The notes under the pieces are model-generated. The model was not told where the DNA came from. It searched no databases and worked only from the letters and a program-made list of their open reading frames with translations. A stretch of DNA of 64,000 nucleotides from JANQSS01 sp965249735 (GTDB lineage: Bacteria; Bacteroidota; Bacteroidia; Chitinophagales; Saprospiraceae), in NCBI GenBank assembly GCA_965249735.1, contig CBDFMS010000015.1, positions 62,001-126,000 on the forward strand, in the 5' to 3' direction. A program made the position numbers and the translations under genes. Positions 43,258 through 52,566 of the stretch are shown piece by piece (within the stretch, counting starts at the first letter, position 1; every line of letters begins with the position of its first letter).

Positions 43258-46200
43258 ATGCTCAATAATATAACCAAGTCTCTTCAAAAGGTATTCGGAA
43301 ACAAACACGATCGCGAATTCAAGGCATATAGCCCAAAAGTGAATGCCATCAACGAATGCTTTGCTTCATATGCCAGCTTGTCAAATGATGAATTAAGACA
43401 AAAGACACATGAATTCAGAAACAGAATAGCCGAATTTCTATCGGACATTGATGCGGATATCGCTCGTATAAAAGATGAAGCAGAGTTGGAAGAGGATATG
43501 TTGGTCAAGGAGAATCTCTATGATTCGCTGGATGAGTTAAGAAAAGAACGGGATACACACCTGGAGGAAGTCCTCAACGAACTATTACCTGAGGCCTTCG
43601 GCGTGGTCAAAGAAACTACACGCCGATTTATGGAGAATGAATCTGTAGAAGTAACAGCTACGGATCATGACCGTGACCTGGCCGCCAAACAATCCTATGT
43701 AGAAATTCTTGGCGAAAAAGCGAGCTGGAAAAATAAATGGACGGCAGCCGGTGGAGACATTGACTGGAATATGATGCACTACGATGTGCAGCTGATTGGT
43801 GGTATGGTCCTTCATGAAGGGAAAATAGCAGAGATGGCAACAGGAGAAGGAAAAACCCTGGTTGCTACTTTGCCTGCATATCTGAATGGTCTATCTGGAG
43901 AGGGTGTCCATATCATCACTGTAAACAATTACCTGGCCCGTCGTGATGCAGAGTGGGTAGGCCCGATTTTCGAATTTTTGTTTCTAACCGTTGACTGCAT
44001 TGACAAATATCAGCCGCATTCCGATGGGCGAAAAAAAGCTTACGGATGCGACATCACCTACGGAACCAATAATGAATTTGGTTTTGATTACTTGAGGGAC
44101 AACATGGTTCGTAGCAGTGAAGAAATGGTTCAGAGAAAGCACCACTACACCATGATCGATGAGGTAGACTCCGTCTTAATTGACGATGCGCGTACTCCCC
44201 TCATCATATCCGGTCCCGTACCTGAAGGAGAAGAGGAACAGGAATACAACGAGCTCAAAGTAAAAGTCGAACGACTCATTAGCGCACAACGCAAACTTGC
44301 TACGCAATACCTTGCTGAGGCGAAACAGCTAATCCAAGCCGGGAATGATGGCAACCAGGAAGGGGACGGTGGTTTGGCCCTCTTACGTGCACACCGGGCA
44401 ATGCCGAAATATCGCCCACTGATAAAATTTCTCAGTCTGGAAGGTGTCAAAGTGACACTTCAGAAAACCGAGAATTTTTATATGCAGGAGCAAAGTAAAC
44501 ACATGTACCTCGCAGATGAACCACTCTATTTCACAATAGATGAAAAAAATCGCAATGTCGAATTAATCGAAAAAGGCAACGAGTTTCTCTCCAGGGGTGA
44601 AGAAGACCCTAATTTTTTCATCATGCCTGATATTGCCTCGGCCATGAATGATATTGAAACGGCAGAATACGAAGATGAAAACAAACGGCGTGAGGATAGA
44701 GATCATCTGATTCAGGATTATGCCATGAAATCCAAACGTCATCATGCCATCTCTCAATTGTTAAAAGCTTATACCCTGTTCGAGCGCGATGACGAATATG
44801 TGGTACTGGAAGGTCAGGTTAAAATTGTAGATGAGCAAACCGGGCGTATGATGGAAGGTCGTCGCTATAGTGATGGTCTTCACCAGGCCCTGGAAGCCAA
44901 GGAAAGTGTAAAAGTGGGTGATCTAACTCAGACCTACGCAACTGTAACGCTTCAGAATTACTTCCGCATGTATCACAAACTATGTGGAATGACCGGTACG
45001 GCTGAAACAGAAGCAAGTGAATTATGGGAAATCTATAAACTCGACGTCAGTGTCATTCCAACGAATAGGCCAATCGTGCGGGACGACAAGGATGATTTGG
45101 TCTTCAAGACGGCGCGTGAAAAGTACAACGCCTCTATTGAAGAAATTGCCAGATTGTCCCAGGCAGGTCAACCTGTTCTTGTTGGTACAACCTCTGTTGA
45201 TATCTCTGAAAAATTGAGCCGTATGTTGAATTTGCGTAACATTTCCCACAATGTGCTCAACGCCAAACAACATCAACGCGAGGCTGACATTATTACATCT
45301 GCCGGTCAACCGGGAGCGGTCACCATTGCCACAAACATGGCCGGTCGGGGAACAGATATAAAACTTGGGGCGGGTGTAAAAGAAGCCGGAGGACTTGCCA
45401 TAGTCGGTACAGAACGGCATGATTCACGTCGTGTAGACAGGCAGTTACGCGGGCGTGCAGGAAGGCAGGGTGATCCCGGATCATCTCAATTTTATGTGTC
45501 ACTGGAGGATAATCTCATGCGACTGTTTCATTCAGAACGTATCGCAAAAGTGATGGATCGACTCGGCCATGAAGATGGTGAGGTCATCCAACATTCGATG
45601 GTCACAAAATCGATCGAACGTGCTCAGAAAAAAGTCGAAGAAAATAACTTCGGAATTCGAAAGCGGCTGCTCGATTATGATGACGTCATGAATATTCAAC
45701 GGGAGGCCATTTATAAGCGACGAGAAAATGCCTTGAGTGGTGAACGCCTGGGACTTGACCTAAATAATATGTTTATGTCGCTCACGGAATCCCTGGTGAT
45801 CATTCATAAATCGAATGGTGACTTTACAAATTTTGAATTGGATTCCTTACGGGTGCTCGGGATGAAACCTCCGTTTGAAGCTGCTGATTTTATTGAAGGA
45901 AATGAACAGGAATTGATTGATAATTATCAACAAGCGGCCAAGGATCATTACGCCCGAAAAAGCGAGCACATTACCGAAGTGCTCATGCCCATCATTAAAA
46001 ATGTTCATGAAAATGAAGGGCACCGCTATAAAAGAATTTCTATTCCTTTTGTATCCAGCAACAGCAAGCCATTACAAATTGCTGCTGATTTGGAAGAAGC
46101 TCTTCGTACGAAAGGAAAGTCCATTATGCGCGATATTGAAAAAGCTGTTACACTTGCGCTCATCGATGATAATTGGAAAGAGCATTTGCGTAATATGGAT

Positions 46201-46578
46201 GAGCTTAAAGATTCTGTCCAGGCGGCATCTTTCGAACAAAAGGATCCATTGGTTATTTATAAAATGCAAGCCTATGAACTGTTTGAAAACTTTGTTTACA
46301 AAGTAAATCACGATGTGACTTCGTATTTATTTGAAGGGCGCCTGGTATTTCAAGGACCCTCTCAGGAATTGGAAGAAGCGCGTGTTCAAAAAACCGACTT
46401 TAGTAAAGCCAAAACGAGTAGGGATGAAGAAGCCCGACATCGTGCTGCCATGCAAGCCGGTGCTGCAGAACGTCAAAAAGTTGAAACGTTTAAACGGGAA
46501 GGACAAAAAATTGGACGTAATGATCCTTGTCCTTGTGGAAGCGGGAAAAAATTTAAACAGTGCCACGGTAGAAAATAA
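43258..46578 (+). CDS. secA: Preprotein translocase ATPase SecA
   Basis: 1106 residues, longer than the ~900 of E. coli but normal for Bacteroidota, which carry insertions in the motor domains. The protein drives Sec-dependent export through SecYEG. Visible motifs: MATGEGKTLVATLP (Walker A, ~195-208), YDVQLIGGMVLHEG just before it, DEVDSVLIDDARTPLIISG (DEAD box and the following segment, ~301-319), TNMAGRGTDIKLG (~692-704), and RQLRGRAGRQGDPGSSQFY (~723-741). The final ~20 residues have the SecB/lipid-binding zinc motif CPCGSGKKFKQCHG. The start ATG is followed by LNNITKSLQKVFG. A hairpin terminator follows the gene. Confidence 0.98.
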   Translation: MLNNITKSLQKVFGNKHDREFKAYSPKVNAINECFASYASLSNDELRQKTHEFRNRIAEFLSDIDADIARIKDEAELEEDMLVKENLYDSLDELRKERDTHLEEVLNELLPEAFGVVKETTRRFMENESVEVTATDHDRDLAAKQSYVEILGEKASWKNKWTAAGGDIDWNMMHYDVQLIGGMVLHEGKIAEMATGEGKTLVATLPAYLNGLSGEGVHIITVNNYLARRDAEWVGPIFEFLFLTVDCIDKYQPHSDGRKKAYGCDITYGTNNEFGFDYLRDNMVRSSEEMVQRKHHYTMIDEVDSVLIDDARTPLIISGPVPEGEEEQEYNELKVKVERLISAQRKLATQYLAEAKQLIQAGNDGNQEGDGGLALLRAHRAMPKYRPLIKFLSLEGVKVTLQKTENFYMQEQSKHMYLADEPLYFTIDEKNRNVELIEKGNEFLSRGEEDPNFFIMPDIASAMNDIETAEYEDENKRREDRDHLIQDYAMKSKRHHAISQLLKAYTLFERDDEYVVLEGQVKIVDEQTGRMMEGRRYSDGLHQALEAKESVKVGDLTQTYATVTLQNYFRMYHKLCGMTGTAETEASELWEIYKLDVSVIPTNRPIVRDDKDDLVFKTAREKYNASIEEIARLSQAGQPVLVGTTSVDISEKLSRMLNLRNISHNVLNAKQHQREADIITSAGQPGAVTIATNMAGRGTDIKLGAGVKEAGGLAIVGTERHDSRRVDRQLRGRAGRQGDPGSSQFYVSLEDNLMRLFHSERIAKVMDRLGHEDGEVIQHSMVTKSIERAQKKVEENNFGIRKRLLDYDDVMNIQREAIYKRRENALSGERLGLDLNNMFMSLTESLVIIHKSNGDFTNFELDSLRVLGMKPPFEAADFIEGNEQELIDNYQQAAKDHYARKSEHITEVLMPIIKNVHENEGHRYKRISIPFVSSNSKPLQIAADLEEALRTKGKSIMRDIEKAVTLALIDDNWKEHLRNMDELKDSVQAASFEQKDPLVIYKMQAYELFENFVYKVNHDVTSYLFEGRLVFQGPSQELEEARVQKTDFSKAKTSRDEEARHRAAMQAGAAERQKVETFKREGQKIGRNDPCPCGSGKKFKQCHGRK

Positions 46579-46626
46579 ATCAACAGAACGACTTTATTTA
46601 TATCGTCTAAATATGCCAAATAATAA

Positions 46627-46652
46627 AAGCCCTTTGCACGTACAAAGGGCTT
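46627..46652 (+). terminator. Rho-independent terminator of secA
   Basis: AAGCCCTTTG-CACGTA-CAAAGGGCTT, a 10-bp perfect stem with a 6-base loop, runs directly into a T-tract (46,651-46,656), 48 bases after the secA stop. Confidence 0.9.
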
Positions 46653-46795
46653 TTTTATAGTTGATGAATATTATAGTTTAAGGCGGTTGTTTTGCATTGA
46701 CGTCTTTACTATTCTGAATTAAGCAGGATTATTCAGTGACCTGTCAACTATAGTTGCAGGTCCATTGTGCGTGTCAAGAGACCTTCTTCATGTTA

Positions 46796-47350
46796 TTAAG
46801 AGTGTTTTGGGCTTCTTAGTTTCTTACGGATTAGATTGACGAGAATCAGTAATAGAGAGGGGATGCCTATCCAGATCGCTTCGCTCTTAATAACCCGCCA
46901 GCCCCAGTCACTAAAAAATCGTGAAGCACTGAGCGGTGATACCTGAATAACCCGCCAGGGTAAAAAGTAGCGTGCATTATTAAACGGTCCAAAAAAAGCA
47001 ATGCCGCGTCCACCTGTCGTCATCGCGTCCAATACACCATGTGAAGCCGTGCAAAGGAAAAATAATGTAAATAATATCCACCCTTTTCTTGTATTCCATT
47101 TAACTGACATAAAAAATGTCCACCTGATGAACAACGCCAGGAGCAAAGCAAAGAACAACGAATGTGTAAATCCACGGTGGCCAAATGGATGTAAATAAGG
47201 TATTCCAAATCGAAAGGCCAGGATGTCGGCGTCAGGGACAACAGCACAAAATATTCCTAACAAAGCAATTTTTGTCCATTCTGATTTCTCAATTGAAAAA
47301 CAGCTGGTAAATGCAAGGCTGGAAATAGCATGTCCAAATAGTGAGGCCAT
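46796..47350 (-). CDS. YdjM/DUF457-type membrane-bound metal-dependent hydrolase
   Basis: 184 residues with three to four hydrophobic helices. MASLFGHAISSLAF at the start, then VVPDADILAFRFG (~38-50) and HPFGHRGFTHSLFFAL (~54-69) are the signature residues of the LexA-regulated/YdjM family (H, D and the GHRGxTHS box), which probably coordinate a metal. The family is thought to act on phospholipid-like or membrane substrates, but its activity is not well known. SHGVLDAMTTGGRGIAFFGP at ~107-126 gives the last conserved Asp. It is only 20 bp downstream of the lipoprotein gene on the same strand (start to stop), so the two may be co-transcribed. Confidence 0.85.
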   Translation of the reverse strand: MASLFGHAISSLAFTSCFSIEKSEWTKIALLGIFCAVVPDADILAFRFGIPYLHPFGHRGFTHSLFFALLLALFIRWTFFMSVKWNTRKGWILFTLFFLCTASHGVLDAMTTGGRGIAFFGPFNNARYFLPWRVIQVSPLSASRFFSDWGWRVIKSEAIWIGIPSLLLILVNLIRKKLRSPKHS

Positions 47351-47369
47351 AAATGATTAACGATAAATG

Positions 47370-47837
47370 TTATTTGAGATTCTTTAAAAGGCCTTCCGTC
47401 TTATTAAAAAAACGTTGAATATCAATTAAAGAAGAACGTAATTCATCGTTCCATTTAATTTTATGCCGATTATCTCCGGAGGTCAATTCAATATAATATG
47501 TGAAATTTCCCGGTTTATCAATGTTCTTGGATTCAATGCCCAGCGCTTCCAATTTATCAAATGTCTGTTTGGTCAATTTTGGAGTCATAACAGAATAAGG
47601 CATATATTTCTTGGCTTTAAAGTCATACCATTCCACTTGACCTGTCCTGTGCACCTTGTATTCTTCATAAAGACCCGAGAAACCACCACCGGAACCCAAG
47701 ATAAAGTAGCGTTCCTTCGTCTCAGGCTGGATGTTTTTATTCGAGCATGAGGTCGATATCAACCCTGTAAAGATCAGTGTAGCTAACAGCAATGAGAAGC
47801 AGTAGGTTTGGTTGAATCGATTTGGACTATGGTGCAT
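47370..47837 (-). CDS. Uncharacterised small lipoprotein
   Basis: 155 residues from the Met at 47,837; an earlier ATG at 47,870 is in frame but places 11 extra residues before the signal peptide. The lipobox is ISTSC (Cys ~31). The mature domain has GSGGGFSGLYEEYKVHRTGQ early, then a strand VEWYDFKAKKYMP, and ends in helix SLIDIQRFFNKTEGLLKNLK. The FGGGFxG...Y.....G.V pattern is one that I associate with small Bacteroidota lipoproteins without known function. It lies in front of, and on the same strand as, the DUF457-type gene. Confidence 0.65.
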   Translation of the reverse strand: MHHSPNRFNQTYCFSLLLATLIFTGLISTSCSNKNIQPETKERYFILGSGGGFSGLYEEYKVHRTGQVEWYDFKAKKYMPYSVMTPKLTKQTFDKLEALGIESKNIDKPGNFTYYIELTSGDNRHKIKWNDELRSSLIDIQRFFNKTEGLLKNLK

Positions 47838-47968
47838 CTGAAGTATCAATTTTGCATACAAGGTAGCCAAAACACCTTATCTGCCAGCAATATGTGATCT
47901 TGAGACGGACTTTTAAAACTATTTTCTATGCTATTTGTATCATTGTTCTAAATACAGATTCACATCTA

Positions 47969-49036
47969 ATGCAAAAAGGATTACTATTCATGCCCGATAT
48001 TTCCGGCTTCACAGAATTTGTGAAACAAACGGAAATCAAGCATAGCAAACACATAATAAAAGAATTACTCGAAATTCTTCTTGATCAAAACGAAGCTGAT
48101 TTTGAGTTGGCCGAAATAGAAGGTGACGCCTTATTCTTATATCGAACTGATGGGGATATTGCTCCACGGAAACTGATCGATCAAATACGATCGATGTACC
48201 TGGCATTTCACCAACATTTGTTGCATTATAAATACCGCCGAATATGTAATTGCGGCGCGTGCACAAATGCGGACGGCCTGCAATTAAAATTTATCGTCCA
48301 TGAAGCCGAAATTGAGTTTATCGAAATAAGAGGCACAAAAAAACCGTTTGGCGAAGAAGTTATAAAAGTGCACCGCCTCTTAAAAAATACGATTCCTGAA
48401 AATGAATATGTGTTATTTACCTCAGAATATTTGGCGACCCGTGAAGATTCCGTCTCGAATGAATTTCCTGATTCGATTAAGCACCTCGAACAGACATTTG
48501 ACTTTGGCCCGTACAACTATGGGTATGTAAATCTTGACCATTTAATTCAAGAATCATCTATAGACGATCCACAAGCACGCCCCATTCTTGGTCGTCAGCT
48601 CCTTTCCAAAGAGATCGAAATCGCAGCTGATCCAAAAGATGTATTTCAATTTATTGTAGACTTTGAAAAACGCCACTTATGGTCTCCGGGAGTAGACCGG
48701 GTTGACTATGATCCAAAGGCGATCAATCAAATTGGATCAGAACACATCTGTGTAATCGGTGGAAATAAAATAGCATTTTCCTCGGTCTTCTCAAATGTCG
48801 ATGGAGATGACATGGTATTTATTGAGACATCAAAGAATGCACCTGTTATCAAAGATCTCAGTGGTGTCTATTCTGTTATTCCCACCGCCGATGGTGCACG
48901 TGTTGTAGCCAAATTATATACAAAGTCGACATCTCTTTTGAGTAAGCTAATGACTCCTCTTTTGCGATATAAAATCGGGGCAGGTACGGAAAAAGCCTTG
49001 CAATTGATGAAGGGTTTTGTAGAGGAGGGTAAATAG
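47969..49036 (+). CDS. DUF2652-SRPBCC two-domain protein
   Basis: 355 residues from the ATG at 47,969 (a TTG 25 codons upstream is in frame but unlikely). Residues ~1-190 fit DUF2652, related to adenylyl/guanylyl-cyclase-like folds: GLLFMPDISGFTEFVKQTE, EIEGDALFLYRT (~61-72) and NCGACTNADGLQLKFIVHEAE (~99-119). Residues ~215-355 are an SRPBCC/polyketide-cyclase-like hydrophobic-ligand domain (EIAADPKDVFQFIVDFEKR; YSVIPTADGARVVAKLYTK). The nucleotide-cyclase-like domain lacks obvious complete catalytic metal sites, so it may be a sensor. No signal peptide. Confidence 0.75.
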   Translation: MQKGLLFMPDISGFTEFVKQTEIKHSKHIIKELLEILLDQNEADFELAEIEGDALFLYRTDGDIAPRKLIDQIRSMYLAFHQHLLHYKYRRICNCGACTNADGLQLKFIVHEAEIEFIEIRGTKKPFGEEVIKVHRLLKNTIPENEYVLFTSEYLATREDSVSNEFPDSIKHLEQTFDFGPYNYGYVNLDHLIQESSIDDPQARPILGRQLLSKEIEIAADPKDVFQFIVDFEKRHLWSPGVDRVDYDPKAINQIGSEHICVIGGNKIAFSSVFSNVDGDDMVFIETSKNAPVIKDLSGVYSVIPTADGARVVAKLYTKSTSLLSKLMTPLLRYKIGAGTEKALQLMKGFVEEGK

Positions 49037-49109
49037 TCAAGAAATAATATCCCGGGATTAAATTTCTGTGTTCATTTAAAATCAGAAAAGGTGATAATGT
49101 TGGAAACCT

Positions 49110-50978
49110 CTAGTTCAATTTCATGCCACGCATGAATAATTCCTCAGGTGACAGGTCGGATTCGATGCGCTCATCTTCTGGAATTACCTTGATCAACTCC
49201 CTATATTTCTTTCTGGCATCGATAGCGAAGGTGCTGTCGTGATAATCAATAAATAATTTCTCATAAAGGTTAGCGGCTTGATTTAAATCATCAAACACGT
49301 TTTCATTTAATTGAGCAAGGGCATAAATTGAATTGTCAGCGCGGATGTCCTCCGGAAAATCGGACGCTACTCTGGCGTATAAATATGCGGCGTCCTCATA
49401 TTGTTCAAGATCCATATGAGCATTAGCTCTTAAATAAAGTATGTCATCCTGGAGTCCGTGCCCATCATAAATATTCATTAAAATGGTCAATTGCTCAAAG
49501 GCCTCTTCATATCTGCGTTGAAATATTTTTAACTCGGCATCTGCATACACCATCAACGGATGCGCTGTTGTGTCCAATCCCAGGTTGTCCATGATGAAAA
49601 CAGATCGATCAATGGCATCGTTCGCAATTAATTTGGTCGTCGAAGATTTTAAAATATCGAATTGTGCCTGGGCCCATTCAAAATCTCCTACGTAGTAAGA
49701 CAACAAGGCATTTCGATAGCGGGCAACTTCTCCTAAATGTTCTTCCGGAAAATCTTTGTCCACCTGAGCGTATAGTAAGGTTGCTTCCCATCGATCCCCT
49801 TTTAATAAAAACAGGTCCCCAAGTTCGAGTTTTGCATTGGCCAATACCTGCTTGTTGACGCCGGGCATTTGAACAAGTTCTTCTAGTGTATTGACAGCTT
49901 TTTCACTGTCTTTTAGGTATCTGTTTTGAAAGCGCGCCAGATCCAAAATGACATAGGCTGAGTTTGCCGTTCGACCATAAACATCCAAAAAAGAAAGGTA
50001 TTCTGCTTCCAGAGAATCCAGGGTTGTTTGACCCCCATTTCCCTGAACGATCAAACTCCTCTTGGTTTTTAGCAATTCGGATTTGGCAGACAAGTAGAAG
50101 GAATTGTTTTTTGATTTTTTGCGGATGATATATTTGTAGGCTTCTATAGCTGTTTTATAATCTTCGTGGTTCGCGGCGATTTGACCCAACTTAAAGATGC
50201 GTTGACCATTTTCTTCCAGTTTTCGGTCCAGGGCACGAGCTTGCCTCAAGGCAGCGGGAAAGTCCTTGAGTTGCACAAGGGACCATTCCAGAAATTCGGT
50301 AAAGACGATCCTGTCCGGGTGATTTTGGATGAAGACATACAATTTCTCTTGCAACTGCTCATGGTTCTCAGGTGTCAAATTCCGTTGCAACTGTCGTTTA
50401 ACATGTACCGCATTCTTTTTATTTTGAAGGACTGAAAGCAAACAATACTTGATGAGACGATCTTTATCCTGAGCATAATCCGAAAGCGCGCGTAATTGAT
50501 TTGCAAACCGCACAGTATCCCTTATCAGTACAGCACCTTTTTCATACGTCTCAATGGCCATATCATAATTTCGAATTTTCTGGAACTCCTGGCCCAGGCG
50601 GGCGATCATAGCTCCGTCGGGGGTGAGTCGCTCTATGGCTTCCTCGTAAATCGCATCCGCCTGATCCGATGCCCCTGTGGCAATCAAAATAGAGGCCTTT
50701 TTTATTAACAGTGAAGGGTTTTTTGGTTCTGCTTTTATCCGTTTATCGATGTCCTTATGTGCCGCTTCATATTGATCAGATTGCAATAGACAGGTGAAAA
50801 AGCGATCGTAATAGTGGGTTCTGTTCTTGCTTTTTTCCCAAAGGTTCATATATAATACCGCCGCCTTTTCATACTCGCCGGTACTATAGTATTGATTGGC
50901 CAATTTCTCATTGGTCTGTTGGCCCATGGCGACACCTCCTGTGAAGAGGATCAATACGATGAAGATTAAATTTCGCAT
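49110..50978 (-). CDS. Exported tetratricopeptide-repeat protein
   Basis: 622 residues from the Met at 50,978, which begins a clean signal peptide (RNLIFIVLILFTGGVAMGQQ). An upstream ATG at 51,080 would put 34 residues before it. The mature protein is a string of TPR helices pairs, e.g. ANQYYSTGEYEKAAVLYMNL, ETYEKGAVLI, AIEAYKYIIRKKSKN, ELGDLFLLKGDRWEATLLYA and DAAYLYARVASDFPEDI, about ten units in total. TPRs mediate protein-protein contacts; in Bacteroidota similar secreted TPR proteins scaffold envelope complexes or gliding/T9SS components. No catalytic residues. It ends with EELFMRGMKLN. Confidence 0.85.
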   Translation of the reverse strand: MRNLIFIVLILFTGGVAMGQQTNEKLANQYYSTGEYEKAAVLYMNLWEKSKNRTHYYDRFFTCLLQSDQYEAAHKDIDKRIKAEPKNPSLLIKKASILIATGASDQADAIYEEAIERLTPDGAMIARLGQEFQKIRNYDMAIETYEKGAVLIRDTVRFANQLRALSDYAQDKDRLIKYCLLSVLQNKKNAVHVKRQLQRNLTPENHEQLQEKLYVFIQNHPDRIVFTEFLEWSLVQLKDFPAALRQARALDRKLEENGQRIFKLGQIAANHEDYKTAIEAYKYIIRKKSKNNSFYLSAKSELLKTKRSLIVQGNGGQTTLDSLEAEYLSFLDVYGRTANSAYVILDLARFQNRYLKDSEKAVNTLEELVQMPGVNKQVLANAKLELGDLFLLKGDRWEATLLYAQVDKDFPEEHLGEVARYRNALLSYYVGDFEWAQAQFDILKSSTTKLIANDAIDRSVFIMDNLGLDTTAHPLMVYADAELKIFQRRYEEAFEQLTILMNIYDGHGLQDDILYLRANAHMDLEQYEDAAYLYARVASDFPEDIRADNSIYALAQLNENVFDDLNQAANLYEKLFIDYHDSTFAIDARKKYRELIKVIPEDERIESDLSPEELFMRGMKLN

Positions 50979-51589
50979 GCTGTTTGTTAACGCAAGAATA
51001 GGAATTAAAGTGTTCATGTAAAAGAGGGACAAGGTGAAATTCAAATTTGATGGCTGAACATATCCGATGGAAAGGGGCAATGTAATATTGCAATATTACG
51101 ATAGGAGGAGGTGTTTTCTCTAAAGGCTTATTCCAAAATACCTGGTTGAATTATCATAATGAAGGTTTCACTTTCTTCAATTCAACTACCCCTCGAACTC
51201 CAACATTTAAAACCAGGTTCCCTATATGGAATATACCAGATGGCCTCGGATTTTGAACAATAATTTCGTTTATAAAATCATTCGGCAGAATTAGGAAATA
51301 CATCCGTTTTAGTAACTCAAGATATTCATTCATGATTAAAATTCTGCTCATTCCATCATAAACCCAACGAAGAAGTCAGGGACCTCCATCCCCTCTATAC
51401 ACCAAATAGTCATGGTATTGAACGATAAGGTATTTAAATTTTGTGCGAAAATTTATCCGGCTAATCATAGAGTTTTCCAAATAGATTTTGGTTTTGGTTT
51501 TGGTTTTTAATTTAATATTTGTTGTTTTTTGATTAATTTCAGTATATTTCCTTTAGGCAATATTGTCTTTTCATTCAACCCCAAGAATT
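50979..51589. other. Intergenic region before a lipoprotein gene
   Basis: About 600 bp. A 65-codon frame at 51,154-51,351 (minus) looks weakly protein-like but is not called. A TTTTGG hexamer repeat lies at ~51,486-51,508. I see no clear promoter. Confidence 0.5.
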
Positions 51590-52267
51590 ATGAAAAACGT
51601 AACCCTTTTAATGTCATTCGGACTTCTTTTACTGTCTTCCTGTAGCACGGAAGAGTTGACTCCTACCACATCGAATCTGGAGGAGAGTATTCCTTCTTAT
51701 TTTGTCACCTCCGTATCCACGAACGAAGGAAATGTCCTGGAAACCATCCTATTTGATCCGCAGGAAACTGGTTTAGTTTCTGCAATCGAGAGAGGTAGTG
51801 GAAATAGCGCTCATACCCATGGTGAATATAGCATGGGTGGAGATAGCATCACTTTTTCAGGAACGGAAAATGGAGGAGGAATACACGGTAGTGCTGTTTA
51901 TAAGACATCCAACGGAACTAGTTCCGCACATGTTATTCTTGAGACAATCTGTGTATGGATTGACCCGATTAACACAAATGAGGCTATCTACGCAGGTGTT
52001 ATTACTGAAGTAATCGAGAATACATTCCCACCAGTTGTATTTCCTCCTCCTGGTCCAACCTTAGAAATCTATCAACTAGATGACAAGATTTATTTCAAAG
52101 TGATAGATAATGGTCAAGGTGACAATGCTCTTCCAGACGAACACCAAGGAGTAGTATTTGCAACTATTAATGGCAGCACTTTCCCAAGTTGTGGCGTAAG
52201 TTTACCTTGGTACCTTGGTACCAGGACAGACGTAAATGCTCCAGGTCTCATTAAAGTAAACGATTAA
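51590..52267 (+). CDS. Uncharacterised lipoprotein
   Basis: 225 residues from the ATG at 51,590; nine extra residues are possible from 51,563. Lipoprotein signal LLSSC (Cys at ~18). The first part is beta-rich and Ser/Thr/Gly-rich (GDSITFSGTENGGGIHGSAV), then a Pro-rich linker FPPVVFPPPGPT (~150-161) leads to a second beta domain (IYFKVIDNGQGDNALPDEHQG). The second half resembles calcium-type or post-COAP-like surface repeats in Bacteroidota (Y.L.D.I.FKV.DNGQG), seen in secreted proteins. Function unknown. It stands alone, with a terminator directly behind it. Confidence 0.65.
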   Translation: MKNVTLLMSFGLLLLSSCSTEELTPTTSNLEESIPSYFVTSVSTNEGNVLETILFDPQETGLVSAIERGSGNSAHTHGEYSMGGDSITFSGTENGGGIHGSAVYKTSNGTSSAHVILETICVWIDPINTNEAIYAGVITEVIENTFPPVVFPPPGPTLEIYQLDDKIYFKVIDNGQGDNALPDEHQGVVFATINGSTFPSCGVSLPWYLGTRTDVNAPGLIKVND

Positions 52268-52319
52268 ATCGAGTGGAGACATTGTTTTTGCTCGCACAAA
52301 ACAATATGTGAGATAAAAT

Positions 52320-52351
52320 GAAGGAGTCAAGATAGAAGTCTTGACTCCTTC
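52320..52351 (+). terminator. Hairpin terminator
   Basis: GAAGGAGTCAAGA-TAGAAG-TCTTGACTCCTTC, a perfect 13-bp stem with a 6-base loop, is followed by ACTATTTTTA. It ends the lipoprotein transcription unit 53 bases after its stop. Confidence 0.85.
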
Positions 52352-52566
52352 ACTATTTTTAGTCGTGGAAAAAGGTTTGAAATGGCTTCAATGGAATACT
52401 TTACCGGGTTTCAAGCATATTCTCATTTGCCATTGATTTATGTTGATTCCGCGTACCAGATTCAAGCACTCGGTCTAAATGCCAACGAAATCGGTAATCA
52501 TAAAATCATCCATGACCTTGAGTACATGTTTTCTATCTTCGGTAAATCACAACTCATTTTTCTAGT

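Noticed and set aside
51154..51351. 65-codon minus-strand frame (MSRILIMNEYLELL...)
   Set aside because: Short and without recognisable motifs, although its composition is protein-like; not enough support to call a gene.
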